From Methylobacterium tarhaniae (GTDB taxonomy: Bacteria > Pseudomonadota > Alphaproteobacteria > Rhizobiales > Beijerinckiaceae): DNA of 64,000 nt. Location: the NCBI RefSeq assembly GCF_001043955.1, contig NZ_LABZ01000012.1, positions 1-64,000 on the forward strand, in the 5' to 3' direction. The position numbers were made by a program, and so were the translations under genes. Shown here piece by piece: positions 41,848 to 50,873 of the stretch (positions within the stretch are counted from its first letter, which is position 1; each line of letters opens with the position of its first letter). Below the pieces are notes generated by a model. That model made no database searches. It saw only the letters and a list, made by a program, of their open reading frames with translations, and was not told the DNA's origin.

Positions 41848-44800
41848 TCACTCCGCCGCCGTCGCCATCGCCTCGGCCGGGTTGCGGAAGCGGGCCAGCA
41901 GAGCCGCTTCCTCGGCCTTCGCCGCCGCGAGGTTCTTCGCCTTCACCGGGCCGTAGCCGCGGATGCGCTGGGGCAGGCTGGCGAGGCCGATCGCGGCGGC
42001 GTGGTTGGCCGGGGTGAGACCGCGGACGATCTCGGCCATCAGCGCCTCGAAGTCCTGCACCAGGCGCCGTTCCTCGCGCCGTTCCCGGGTGTAGCCGAAC
42101 GGGTCGAAGGCCGTGCCGCGCAGGGCCTTCATCCGGGCGAGAACCCCGAAGGCCTTCATCATCCAGGGCCCGAAGGTCGTCTTGCGCGGCCGGCCGGTGG
42201 CGGGATCGCGGCGGGCGAGCAGCGGCGGGGCGAGGTGGAACTCGTAGCGCAGGCCCTCGCCCTCGAAGGTGCGCTCCACCTGCGCCTGGAAGCTGCCGTC
42301 GGTGTAGAGCCGGGCGACCTCGTACTCGTCCTTGTAGGCCATCAGCCGGAAGAGCGAGCGGGCGGCGGCGTCCGCGAGCGCCTCCTGGCCGGGCAGGATC
42401 GCAGCTTCCCGGGCCCGTAAGGCCGCCACGGCCGTCGCGTAGCGGGCGGCATAAGCGGCGTCCTGGTAGGCGGTCAGGAAGGCGACGCGCTTGGCGATGA
42501 CGCCGTCGAGGTCCGGCGCCAGCTCCGGAGCCGGGGCTTCGACCGCCCGCATCGTCTCGGGGGAAGCCGCCGCGCGCCGCCCCCAGGCGAAGGCCGCGAG
42601 GTTCATCGCCACCGCCTCGCGGTTGAGCTCGATCGCCTTGACGAGGGCGTCTCGCGAGAGCGGCACCCGTCCGCGCTGCCAGGCATAGCCCAGCATGAAC
42701 ATGTTGGCGGCGAGCGCATTGCCGAGCGCCGAGACGGCGAGGCTGGTCGCATCGGTGAAGTCGGCGTGCTCGACCCCGGCCGCCTCGCGGATCGCCCGCT
42801 TGATCCGCTCGGCCGGCAGGGAGAAATCGGGCCGGCGGGTGAACTCGCCCGGCATCACCTCGGCGGTGTTGATGACGAGGTGGGTGCGGCCCTTCGTGAT
42901 CGCCGACAGCACCTTGCGGTGGCCGCTCACCACGAGGTCGCAGCCGAGCACCAGGTCGGCGGCGCCCGCACCGACCCGGATCGCGTGGATGTCCTCCTGC
43001 CTTCGGGCGAGGCGCACATGGCTGAACACCGCCCCGCCCTTCTGGGCGAGGCCGGCCATGTCGATCATCCCGAGGCCCTTGCCCTCGAGATGCGCCGCCA
43101 TGCCGAGGATCGCCCCGATCGTCACCACCCCGGTGCCGCCGACGCCGGTGACGATCAGGTTGTAGGTCCCGGCGATCTCCGGGATCGCGGGCTCCGGCAG
43201 GCCCGCATCCGGCGCCTCGGTGCCCGCCGCCGCCGGGAGTCCGGCCGGCTGGCTGCGGGGCTTCGCTCCATGCACCGTCACGAAGGACGGACAGAAGCCC
43301 TTCACGCAGGAAAAGTCCTTGTTGCAGCCCGACTGGTCGATGCGGCGCTTGCGGCCGAACTCGGTCTCGACCGGCTGCACCGCGACGCAGTTCGACTGCA
43401 CCGAGCAGTCGCCGCAGCCCTCGCAGACGAGTTCGTTGATGATCACACGCTTGTCCGGGTCGGGATAGGCGTTGCGCTTGCGGCGGCGGCGCTTCTCGGA
43501 GGCGCAGGTCTGGTCGTAGATCATCACCGAAACGCCCGGCACCTCGGCCAGCTCGCGCTGGACCGCATCCAGCTCGTCGCGGTGGTGGATCGTCAGCCCG
43601 TGCGGCCAGGCGACCGTCGCCGGGTACTTGTCCGGCTCGTCGGTGACGAGGGCGATGCGCTCGACGCCCTCCGCCCGCACCTGCGCGGCGATGCGGTCGA
43701 CGGTCAGCCCTCCCTCGTGCGGCTGGCCGCCGGTCATCGCCACCGCGTCGTTGAACAGGATCTTGTAGGTGATGGTGGTGCCGGTATCGACGGCCCAGCG
43801 GAGCGCCAGCGAGCCCGAATGGTTGTAGGTGCCGTCGCCGAGATTCTGGAAGACGTGGCCGCGCTTCGAGAAGCTGTTCTCGCCGATCCAGTTCGCGCCC
43901 TCGCCGCCCATCTGGGTGAAGCCGTCGGTACTGCGGTCCATCCACTGCGCCATGTAGTGGCAGCCGATGCCCGCATAGGCCCGCATCCCCTCTGGCACCT
44001 TGGTCGAGGAATTGTGCGGGCAGCCGGCGCAGAAATGCGGGATCCGCGCGGCGATGTCGGCGGTCGCTGCCAGCCGCTCCTGCGCGCCCTGCAGCCGGGC
44101 GACGCGCCCCGCGAGGTCGTCGTTGCGGTGGTAGCGCAGCAGGCGCTCGCCGAGCGCCACCGCGATGTCGTTGGGGTCGAGGGCGCCCTTCACCGGGAAG
44201 AGCCAGTTCCCCTCTTCATCCCGCTTGCCGATGCAGACGGGCTGGTGGCGCGACCCGTACAGCTCCTCGCGCAGCTGCACCTCGATCAGCGAGCGCTTCT
44301 CCTCCACCACCATCACGAGGTCGAGGCCGTCCGCGAACTCCGCCAGTTCCCGCCGCGACAGCGGCCACGGGCAGGCGACCTTGTAGAGGCGCAACCCCAT
44401 GTCGTTGGCCTTGACCTCGTCGAGGCCGAGGTCGTCCATCGCCTGGCGCACGTCGAGATAGGACTTGCCGACCGTGATGATGCCGATCTTCGGCTGGCGC
44501 CCGCCGGTGAGCACGATCCGGTTGAGGTTGTTGGCGCGCACGAAGGCCAGCATGGCGTCGCGCTTGAAGTCCTGGAGGCGGGCCTCCTGCTCCAGGATGC
44601 CGTCCGGCGTGCGGATGTTGAGCCCGCCCGGCGGCATCAGGAAGTCGTCGGGAAGGACGATCTTCACCCGGTCGAGGCGCGCATCGACGCTCGCGGTCGA
44701 TTCGATGTTCTCCTTCACGCATTTGAATGCGACCCAGGTGCCGCAATAGCGGCTCATCGCGTAGCCGTAGAGGCCGTAATCCAAGATCTCCTGCACGCCG

Positions 44801-45342
44801 GCCGGGTTCAGGATCGGCGACATGACGTCGACGAAGTGGAACTCCGATTGATGCGCGACGGTGGAGGATTCCGCCGTGTGGTCGTCGCCCATCAGCGCCA
44901 GCACGCCGCCATGGCGCGAGGTGCCGGCCATGTTGGCGTGGCGGAAGACGTCGCCGGAGCGGTCGACCCCGGGGCCCTTGCCGTACCAGAGGCCGAACAC
45001 GCCGTCGTAGCGGCCCTCGCCCCGCATCTCGGCCTGCTGTGCGCCCCAGATCGCGGTGGCGGCCAGTTCCTCGTTGAGGCCGGGCTGGAACACGATGCCG
45101 GCCTGGTCGAGAACCGTCTTCGCCCGCACCAGGTTCTGGTCGAGCCCGCCGATCGGCGAGCCGCGATAGCCCGACACGAAGCCCGCGGTGTTGAGCCCCG
45201 CCGCCCGGTCGCGGGCCTGCTGCATCAGCAGCATCCGGATCACCGCCTGGGTGCCGGTAACGAAGACCTGATCGCGGGAGAGATCGTACTTGTCGTCGAG
45301 GCTGACCGGCCGAAGGGACGGGGTGGTCGCGGGCGAACCCAT
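41848..45342 (-). CDS. Indolepyruvate ferredoxin oxidoreductase, fused alpha-beta
   Basis: 1164 residues, the fused form common in proteobacteria: oxidative decarboxylation of aryl-pyruvates to acyl-CoA with ThDP and Fe-S clusters. The N-terminal half holds pyrimidine- and pyrophosphate-binding domains (VFVTGTQAVIRMLLMQ, GFVSGYRGSPIGG, FCAGCPHNSSTKVPEG). A Fe-S region follows with CEGCGDCSVQSNC and later SGCNKDFSCVKGFCPSF. The C-terminal part resembles the gamma or beta subunit (NLIVTGVGGTGVVTIGAILG). Length is normal. It is convergent with the L,D-transpeptidase gene and divergent from the cysteine synthase gene. The physiological substrate is not decided. Confidence 0.93.
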   Translation of the reverse strand: MGSPATTPSLRPVSLDDKYDLSRDQVFVTGTQAVIRMLLMQQARDRAAGLNTAGFVSGYRGSPIGGLDQNLVRAKTVLDQAGIVFQPGLNEELAATAIWGAQQAEMRGEGRYDGVFGLWYGKGPGVDRSGDVFRHANMAGTSRHGGVLALMGDDHTAESSTVAHQSEFHFVDVMSPILNPAGVQEILDYGLYGYAMSRYCGTWVAFKCVKENIESTASVDARLDRVKIVLPDDFLMPPGGLNIRTPDGILEQEARLQDFKRDAMLAFVRANNLNRIVLTGGRQPKIGIITVGKSYLDVRQAMDDLGLDEVKANDMGLRLYKVACPWPLSRRELAEFADGLDLVMVVEEKRSLIEVQLREELYGSRHQPVCIGKRDEEGNWLFPVKGALDPNDIAVALGERLLRYHRNDDLAGRVARLQGAQERLAATADIAARIPHFCAGCPHNSSTKVPEGMRAYAGIGCHYMAQWMDRSTDGFTQMGGEGANWIGENSFSKRGHVFQNLGDGTYNHSGSLALRWAVDTGTTITYKILFNDAVAMTGGQPHEGGLTVDRIAAQVRAEGVERIALVTDEPDKYPATVAWPHGLTIHHRDELDAVQRELAEVPGVSVMIYDQTCASEKRRRRKRNAYPDPDKRVIINELVCEGCGDCSVQSNCVAVQPVETEFGRKRRIDQSGCNKDFSCVKGFCPSFVTVHGAKPRSQPAGLPAAAGTEAPDAGLPEPAIPEIAGTYNLIVTGVGGTGVVTIGAILGMAAHLEGKGLGMIDMAGLAQKGGAVFSHVRLARRQEDIHAIRVGAGAADLVLGCDLVVSGHRKVLSAITKGRTHLVINTAEVMPGEFTRRPDFSLPAERIKRAIREAAGVEHADFTDATSLAVSALGNALAANMFMLGYAWQRGRVPLSRDALVKAIELNREAVAMNLAAFAWGRRAAASPETMRAVEAPAPELAPDLDGVIAKRVAFLTAYQDAAYAARYATAVAALRAREAAILPGQEALADAAARSLFRLMAYKDEYEVARLYTDGSFQAQVERTFEGEGLRYEFHLAPPLLARRDPATGRPRKTTFGPWMMKAFGVLARMKALRGTAFDPFGYTRERREERRLVQDFEALMAEIVRGLTPANHAAAIGLASLPQRIRGYGPVKAKNLAAAKAEEAALLARFRNPAEAMATAAE

Positions 45343-45557
45343 CGCGTGTTCCTCTCCTCCTCGCGCGGTGCGGACCGGTTTGACCGGCCTCTCGGGACCA
45401 CGCCGATTAAGTCAGGAAGGCTGACATTTCCGGCCGGTCCCGTCAACGCGCCCTGGAGGCGTTCCAGACAGCTCAACCTTGCCGCCTCTCCGGATTCGCG
45501 GCATCACGGCGGCCCCTCTCGGGCCCTCGCGCCCGCTCAAGACCGGATGACCTCGCG

Positions 45558-46598
45558 ATGATCCGCTCCGACATCCTCGCCGCGATCGGCGGCACGCCCT
45601 TGATCCGTCTCAAGCGCGCCTCGGAGGAGACCGGCTGCACCATCCTGGGCAAGGCCGAGTTCATGAATCCCGGCCAGTCGGTGAAGGACCGCGCCGCCCT
45701 GTTCATGGTCGAGGCCGCGGAGCGCGCCGGCACCTTGCGGCCGGGCGGCACCATCGTCGAGGGCACGGCGGGCAATACCGGCATCGGCCTCGCCCTGGTC
45801 GGCGCCGCGCGCGGCTATCGCACCGTGATCGTGATCCCCGACACCCAGTCGGCGGAGAAGAAGCAGGCGCTGCGGCTCGCCGGGGCCGACCTCGTCGAGG
45901 TACCGGCGGTGCCCTTCGCCAACCCCAACAATTACGTGAAGGTGGCCGGCCGCCTCGCCGAGCGCCTCTCCGCCACAGAGCCCGGCGGCGCCTTCTTCGC
46001 CGACCAGTTCGACAACACGGCCAACCGCGAGGCCCACATCGCCACGACGGGTCCCGAGATCTGGGAGGCGACCGAGGGGAAGGTCGACGGCTTCATCTGC
46101 GCGGCCGGCACCGGCGGCACGCTGGCCGGCACCGCGGCGGCGTTGCGCGCCCGCAACCCGGCGGTGACGATCGGGCTCGCCGATCCCGACGGCTCGGCCC
46201 TGCATCCCTATTACGCCACCGGCGAACTCAAGGCCTCGGGCAGCTCGATCACCGAGGGCATCGGCCAGGGCCGCATCACCGGCAACCTCGCGGGCTTCCG
46301 GCCCGACATCTCCTTCGGCATCCCCGATGCCGAGGCGCTGCCGCTGGTCTTCGGCCTGCTGGAAGAGGAGGGCCTGTGCCTCGGCGGCTCGTCGGGGATC
46401 AACGTGGCGGGGGCGATCCGGCTCGCCCGCCATCTCGGCCCCGGCCACACCATCGTGACGATCCTGTGCGATTACGGCACCCGCTACGCCTCGAAGCTGT
46501 TCGATCCGGGCTTCCTGCGCGCCCGCGACCTGCCGGTGCCGCACTGGCTCGCGAGCCCGCGAACGATCGATCCGGGGCTGGTGCCGACGGGAGCCTGA
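45558..46598 (+). CDS. cysK: Cysteine synthase (CysK-like)
   Basis: 346 residues, fold-type II PLP enzyme that makes cysteine from O-acetylserine and sulphide. PLP lysine K43 lies in NPGQSVKDRA; the substrate loop is TAGNTG at 70-75; the phosphate-binding glycine loop is AAGTGGTLAG. A C-terminal segment LGGSSGINVAGA follows. The C-terminal tail beyond residue 310 is longer than in E. coli CysK, as in many alphaproteobacterial versions. It starts 215 nt from the divergent oxidoreductase gene. CysM-type activity with thiosulphate cannot be excluded. Confidence 0.9.
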   Translation: MIRSDILAAIGGTPLIRLKRASEETGCTILGKAEFMNPGQSVKDRAALFMVEAAERAGTLRPGGTIVEGTAGNTGIGLALVGAARGYRTVIVIPDTQSAEKKQALRLAGADLVEVPAVPFANPNNYVKVAGRLAERLSATEPGGAFFADQFDNTANREAHIATTGPEIWEATEGKVDGFICAAGTGGTLAGTAAALRARNPAVTIGLADPDGSALHPYYATGELKASGSSITEGIGQGRITGNLAGFRPDISFGIPDAEALPLVFGLLEEEGLCLGGSSGINVAGAIRLARHLGPGHTIVTILCDYGTRYASKLFDPGFLRARDLPVPHWLASPRTIDPGLVPTGA

Positions 46599-47058
46599 CG
46601 ACCCCCGCAAATATTTTTTCACGCCTCCGCGCGGCCCAAGATCCGCGTCGGGCGTGTCCGAGGTGAGGCGGCGAAGAACGAGGCGTCGCCGCCGTCCCGC
46701 CGTCCCGGATCGGCCGGCCCTGCCGCTCCCCGAAGCGGTTTCGCTGCGCCCGGCGGGCCATCGCGAAAAGATGTGAGCCTGCCTGATCCTGGTGCCCGGC
46801 AGGACAGGATTCCGCGATCCCGCCCGGCCCGGGCCGAATGCCGGCGCCGGGCGCCGTTCGTCCTGCCGTCCACTCCCGTTCATCGGACAAATCAGAACTG
46901 TATTGTCCGTCGATCGACGTGCTGCGTTGCAAGCACAGAGGCGTGCCGTACCCGGTCGATCGGCTCATTAAAGACTTGTTAACCGTGATTGCGCAGCTTT
47001 TCCCGGTCGTCAGAACAAGAGACACCCGGGGGCCCTCGTCACCAGGAGGAAAAGCAGC
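46599..47058. other. Leader region of the Fis-type gene
   Basis: 460 nt without a gene. It contains an inverted repeat cggacaa / ttgtccg (46885-46909) and a perfect CtrA box (46968-46983), so it seems to be a regulatory region for the HTH gene at 47059. Confidence 0.5.
46968..46983 (+). promoter_or_regulatory. Perfect CtrA-binding box
   Basis: TTAA (46968-46971), 7 nt (agacttg), TTAAC (46979-46983): an exact match to the full CtrA consensus TTAA-N7-TTAAC. It lies 75 nt before the HTH gene at 47059. Confidence 0.7.
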
Positions 47059-47316
47059 ATGGCGCCAGCGACCACCCTCGCGGAGGCCGAGCGCAAGCTC
47101 GTCATCGAGACGCTCATCCGTTGCCGTGGCAACCGTACCCACGCCGCCAAGATGCTCGGCATCTCGGTGCGCACGGTGCGCAACCGGATCGCGGAATACA
47201 GGAGGATCGGCGTCTGCCTGCCGATCTACCGCGACGTCGTCTGGGCCGACTGGTCGGACGGAGAGTTCTCGCTGGAGGAGACGGGGCTGGGAATGTCGGC
47301 GGAGGTGGGTGCCTGA
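47059..47316 (+). CDS. Small Fis-type helix-turn-helix protein
   Basis: 85 residues. Residues about 7-48 (LAEAERKLVIETLIRCRGN and RTHAAKMLGISVRTVRNRI) are a Fis-type HTH of the kind ending NtrC-family regulators (HTH_8), with the recognition helix ISVRTVRNRI. Here it stands alone, followed by a 37-residue tail with no motif. Small stand-alone Fis-like proteins act as DNA-binding regulators or nucleoid proteins. A perfect CtrA box 75 nt upstream suggests cell-cycle-linked expression. The ATG at 47059 has aggagg-like caggaggaaa before it. Target genes unknown. Confidence 0.82.
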   Translation: MAPATTLAEAERKLVIETLIRCRGNRTHAAKMLGISVRTVRNRIAEYRRIGVCLPIYRDVVWADWSDGEFSLEETGLGMSAEVGA

Positions 47317-47392
47317 CGGAGCCGGGACGCCGGATGGCAGGCTCGGGCAGGACGGTAACGACCCTGTCGGGCGCTTCTCCGAATCGTCCCAC

Positions 47393-47520
47393 CCTCGACC
47401 TCGTCCCGAGGTGCCGGGCGATCGGAGGTCGCTCAGCCTCGAAGGAGGGTTCCAGAGGCCACGGAGATGACTGGAGCCCTCCTTCGAGGCTCGCTTCGCT
47501 CACACCTCAGGATGAGGTCG
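47393..47520. repeat. Imperfect long inverted repeat (dispersed-element type)
   Basis: Left arm 47393-47455 and right arm 47471-47520 are inverted copies around a short loop (e.g. agcctcgaaggaggg pairs with ccctccttcgaggct). Sequences of this kind (cctcat...cctcgaaggaggg) are, as I recall, common intergenic repeats in Rhizobiales. It lies between the Fis-type gene and the convergent GH13 gene and may form the transcript end for both. Confidence 0.7.
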
Positions 47521-47551
47521 CGGGCGGGATGGGGAGATAGCCCCGCAGCCC

Positions 47552-49216
47552 TCAGATCTCGCTCCGCCGCAACAAATAATCCAACCCTCCCACCCGGTAC
47601 CACCGGTACCCGTACCCCTCCAGCAGCACGCGGTGCCGGTCGTCGTCGTCGGCCCGGCTGCGCTGGCCGGTGAGGAGGTCGATCAGGTGCCGGCCTTCGC
47701 CGTCTAGGCCGGTGGCGAAGGTGATTTCCTTCGGCTCCGCCGCGAAGTTGTGCAGGCAGAGAACCGCGTTGTTGCGCCAGTCGTAGCGCAGGGCGAGCAC
47801 GCTCGTGTCGCCGGTCTCGAGGGCGGTGAAGTCGCCCCAGCCGATCTCCGGCACTTCCTTGCGCATGCGGATGACCCGCTCCATCCAGTTGAGGAGCGAT
47901 TCCGGCGCGCAGCGCTGCGCCGCGGCGTTGACGTGGGCGTAGGCGTAGGGCCCCTCATGGATCGGCGGCGATTCGGGGCTGTCGCTGAGCGTGAAGCCGC
48001 CCTGCGGCTCGTCCGACCACTGCATCGGCGTGCGGGCGCAATCGCGTTCCGGCAGCGAGAGGTCGTCGCCCATGCCGATCTCGTCGCCGTAGCGCAGGAC
48101 GGGCGTGCCCGGCAGGGTGAACATCAGGCTGTAGGCGAGTTCGATCCGGCGCCGGTCGCCGCCGAGCATCGGCGCGAGGCGCCGGCGGATGCCGCGGTCG
48201 TAGAGCTGCATGTCCGGGTCGGGCCCGAATTCCTGGAAGACGGTCTGGCGCTGCTTCTCGGTCAGGCGGCCGAGGTCGAGCTCGTCGTGGTTGCGCAGGA
48301 AGATCGCCCATTGGCCCGAGGGCGGCCGGTTCCAGGTCTTCTCCAGCGCCTTCACCAGCGGCCGCGCATCGGCGGAGGCCAGCGCGTAGAACAGGGCCTG
48401 GTTGACCTGGAAGTTGAACATCATGTGCATGCGGTCGGCGTCGTCGCCGAAATAATCGAGGTCCTGGCGCGGCAGGATGTTGGCCTCGGCCAGGATGATC
48501 GCGTCGCCCTGGCGCCATTGCAGGAACTCGCGGAACAGCCGCAGCAACTCGAACTGCTCGCGCGGCTCGCCCGAGACCTCCGGCCCCTTCTCGGCGATCA
48601 CGAACGGCACCGCGTCCATCCGGAAGCCCGAGACGCCGAGCTGGATCCAGAACCCCATGATCTTCAGGATCTCGGCCTGGACGTGCGGGTTGGCGGTGTT
48701 GAGGTCGGGCTGGAAATCGTAGAAGCGGTGGAAGTACCAGGCCTTCGCTTCCTTGTCGTAGCTCCAGGTGCTCTTCTGCACCCCCGGGAAGACCATGCCC
48801 TGGTCGGCATGCGGCGGCTTCGTCTTCGACCAGACGTACCAGTCGCGGGTGCGGGCGTTCGGGTCGGAGCGGGCGGCCTGGAACCAGGGATGCTGGTCGG
48901 AGGTGTGGTTGACCACGAGGTCGATCAGCACCCGCATCCCGCGCTGCTTGGCGGCGTGGGTGAAGGCGACGAAGTCGCCGAGCGTGCCGTAGCGCGGATC
49001 GACGCCGTAATAATCGGCCACGTCGTAGCCGTGGTCGCGGTTCGGCGAGGGCTGGAACGGGTGCAGCCAGATCGCCGTCACGCCGAGCCCGAGCAGATAG
49101 TCGAGGCGCCGCTCCAGCCCCTCGAAATCGCCGACGCCGTCGCCGTTGGCATCCATGAAGGAGCCGACCGAGAGGCAGTAGATCACCGCGTTCTTGTACC
49201 AGAGGTCCTCGATCAC
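47552..49216 (-). CDS. GH13 alpha-amylase family protein, trehalose-synthase-like
   Basis: 554 residues, GH13 (beta/alpha)8 barrel. Catalytic residues are intact: nucleophile D201 in GFRMDAVPF, acid/base E244 in IILAEANI, and D311 in FLRNHDELDLG. It starts MIEDLWYKNAVIYCLSVGSF, close to trehalose synthases (TreS), which interconvert maltose and trehalose; the maltokinase domain seen in some TreS fusions is absent. A C-terminal beta domain follows. No trehalose operon partners are adjacent. Trehalose is a common stress solute in this group, but no EcfG-type promoter was found for this gene. GH13 membership is certain, the exact specificity less so. Confidence 0.85.
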   Translation of the reverse strand: MIEDLWYKNAVIYCLSVGSFMDANGDGVGDFEGLERRLDYLLGLGVTAIWLHPFQPSPNRDHGYDVADYYGVDPRYGTLGDFVAFTHAAKQRGMRVLIDLVVNHTSDQHPWFQAARSDPNARTRDWYVWSKTKPPHADQGMVFPGVQKSTWSYDKEAKAWYFHRFYDFQPDLNTANPHVQAEILKIMGFWIQLGVSGFRMDAVPFVIAEKGPEVSGEPREQFELLRLFREFLQWRQGDAIILAEANILPRQDLDYFGDDADRMHMMFNFQVNQALFYALASADARPLVKALEKTWNRPPSGQWAIFLRNHDELDLGRLTEKQRQTVFQEFGPDPDMQLYDRGIRRRLAPMLGGDRRRIELAYSLMFTLPGTPVLRYGDEIGMGDDLSLPERDCARTPMQWSDEPQGGFTLSDSPESPPIHEGPYAYAHVNAAAQRCAPESLLNWMERVIRMRKEVPEIGWGDFTALETGDTSVLALRYDWRNNAVLCLHNFAAEPKEITFATGLDGEGRHLIDLLTGQRSRADDDDRHRVLLEGYGYRWYRVGGLDYLLRRSEI

Positions 49217-49421
49217 CCCGGTTCCCCCTCAACCTCGACGATGCATGCGAGCCATCACAACTAGGGCAAGCGCGAACCAAGCGTAGCCTTGGCGCAGGCT
49301 TAGGCAGAATGGCGCCGATGAGGGCGGGGATGCCGACAAAAAGCGGGCAAACGGCCACGGAATCCGGCGCGTGCCCACAATTTGAGCCCGGATCTCCGGG
49401 AACCTTTCCCGAAAAATGCCT

Positions 49422-49436
49422 TGGCACGCGCCTTGC
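49422..49436 (+). promoter_or_regulatory. sigma-54 promoter of the urt operon
   Basis: TGGCAC (49422-49427), 5 nt, TTGC (49433-49436): an exact match to the RpoN consensus with GG at -24 and GC at -12. The start site would be near 49447, 25 nt before the urtA ATG. It predicts nitrogen (NtrC) control. Confidence 0.85.
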
Positions 49437-49471
49437 GGATCCGCCCCCGGCCGCTGCGGCCCAGGGAGACG

Positions 49472-50764
49472 ATGAACATGACGTGGAAGGGTTGGCTCTC
49501 GCGCGCCGCGGTCGCGGGCGGGTTGGCGCTCGGCACGCTGACGACCACGGTCGCCTCGGCGCAGGAGACCATCAAGGTCGGCATCCTGCACTCGCTCTCG
49601 GGCACGATGGCGATCTCCGAGACGACGCTCAAAGACGTCATGCTGATGCTCATCGACGAGCAGAACAAGAAGGGCGGCGTGCTCGGCAAGAAGCTCGAGG
49701 CGGTGGTCGTCGATCCGGCCTCGAACTGGCCGCTCTTTGCCGAGAAGGCGCGCGAGCTGATCGCCAAGGACAAGGTCTCGGCGGTGTTCGGCTGCTGGAC
49801 CAGCGTGTCGCGCAAGTCCGTTCTGCCGGTGTTCAAGGAGCTGAACTCGATCCTGTTCTACCCCGTCCAGTACGAGGGCGAGGAGAGCGAGCGCAACGTG
49901 TTCTATACCGGCGCCGCCCCGAACCAGCAGGCGATCCCGGCCGTCGACTACCTGATGAAGGAGGAGAAGGTCGAGCGCTGGGTGCTGGAGGGCACCGACT
50001 ACGTCTATCCCCGCACCACCAACAAGATCCTCGAAGCCTACTTGAAGGCCAAGGGCGTGAAGCCCGAGGATATTTCCATCAACTACACCCCGTTCGGCCA
50101 GTCCGACTGGCAGACCCGGGTCGCCGCGATCAAGAGCTTCGGCTCGGCCGGCAAGAAGACCGCGGTGGTCTCGACCGTCAACGGCGACGCCAACGTGCCG
50201 TTCTACAAGGAGCTGGCGAACCAGGGCATCAAGGCGACCGACATCCCGGTCGTGGCCTTCTCGGTCGGCGAGGAGGAGCTGGCCGGCATCGACACCAAGC
50301 CGCTGCTCGGCCACCTGGCCGCCTGGAACTACTTCATGTCGATCGACACGCCGGCCAACAAGGCGTTCATCGAGAAGTGGCACGCCTACACCAAGAACCC
50401 GAAGCGCGTCACCAACGACCCGATGGAGGCCCACTACATCGGCTTCAACATGTGGGTGAAGGCGGTCGAGAAGGCCGGCACCACCGATCCCGACAAGGTG
50501 ATCGCGGCGCTTCCGGGCATCAAGCAGGACAACCTGACCGGCGGCACCTCGGAGATGCTGGCCAACCACCACATCACCAAGCCGGTCTTCATCGGCGAGA
50601 TCAAGGATAACGGCCAGTTCGACGTGGTGTGGAAGACCGACGGCCTGATCCCCGGCGAGGCCTGGTCGAAGCAGCTCGACGGCTCGAAGGACCTCGAGGC
50701 CGACTGGGTCAAGCTCAATTGCGGCAACTACAACACCAAGACCAAGAAGTGCGGCGGCGCGTGA
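49472..50764 (+). CDS. urtA: Urea ABC transporter substrate-binding protein UrtA
   Basis: 430 residues including a signal peptide (MTWKGWLSRAAVAGGLALG, cleavage near ASAQ-ET). The mature part is a type I periplasmic binding protein similar to amide- and urea-binding proteins: TIKVGILHSLSGTMAISE, GCWTSVSRKSVLPVFKE, FYPVQYEGEESERNV, FSVGEEELAGI. These segments are strongly conserved in UrtA. agggagacg precedes the ATG at 49472. It opens the urtABCDE operon behind a sigma-54 promoter. The chosen start avoids the promoter itself, which would lie inside a longer open frame. Confidence 0.96.
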   Translation: MNMTWKGWLSRAAVAGGLALGTLTTTVASAQETIKVGILHSLSGTMAISETTLKDVMLMLIDEQNKKGGVLGKKLEAVVVDPASNWPLFAEKARELIAKDKVSAVFGCWTSVSRKSVLPVFKELNSILFYPVQYEGEESERNVFYTGAAPNQQAIPAVDYLMKEEKVERWVLEGTDYVYPRTTNKILEAYLKAKGVKPEDISINYTPFGQSDWQTRVAAIKSFGSAGKKTAVVSTVNGDANVPFYKELANQGIKATDIPVVAFSVGEEELAGIDTKPLLGHLAAWNYFMSIDTPANKAFIEKWHAYTKNPKRVTNDPMEAHYIGFNMWVKAVEKAGTTDPDKVIAALPGIKQDNLTGGTSEMLANHHITKPVFIGEIKDNGQFDVVWKTDGLIPGEAWSKQLDGSKDLEADWVKLNCGNYNTKTKKCGGA

Positions 50765-50873
50765 GCGTGTGACCAAGCGGCGAGCGCCACGGCGCTCGCC
50801 GCCATGAGCGCGGGACCCCTCTTCCACACGGGAGGGGGGAGGACGCCACAATCCTCTTCCGGACACCCCTTGT

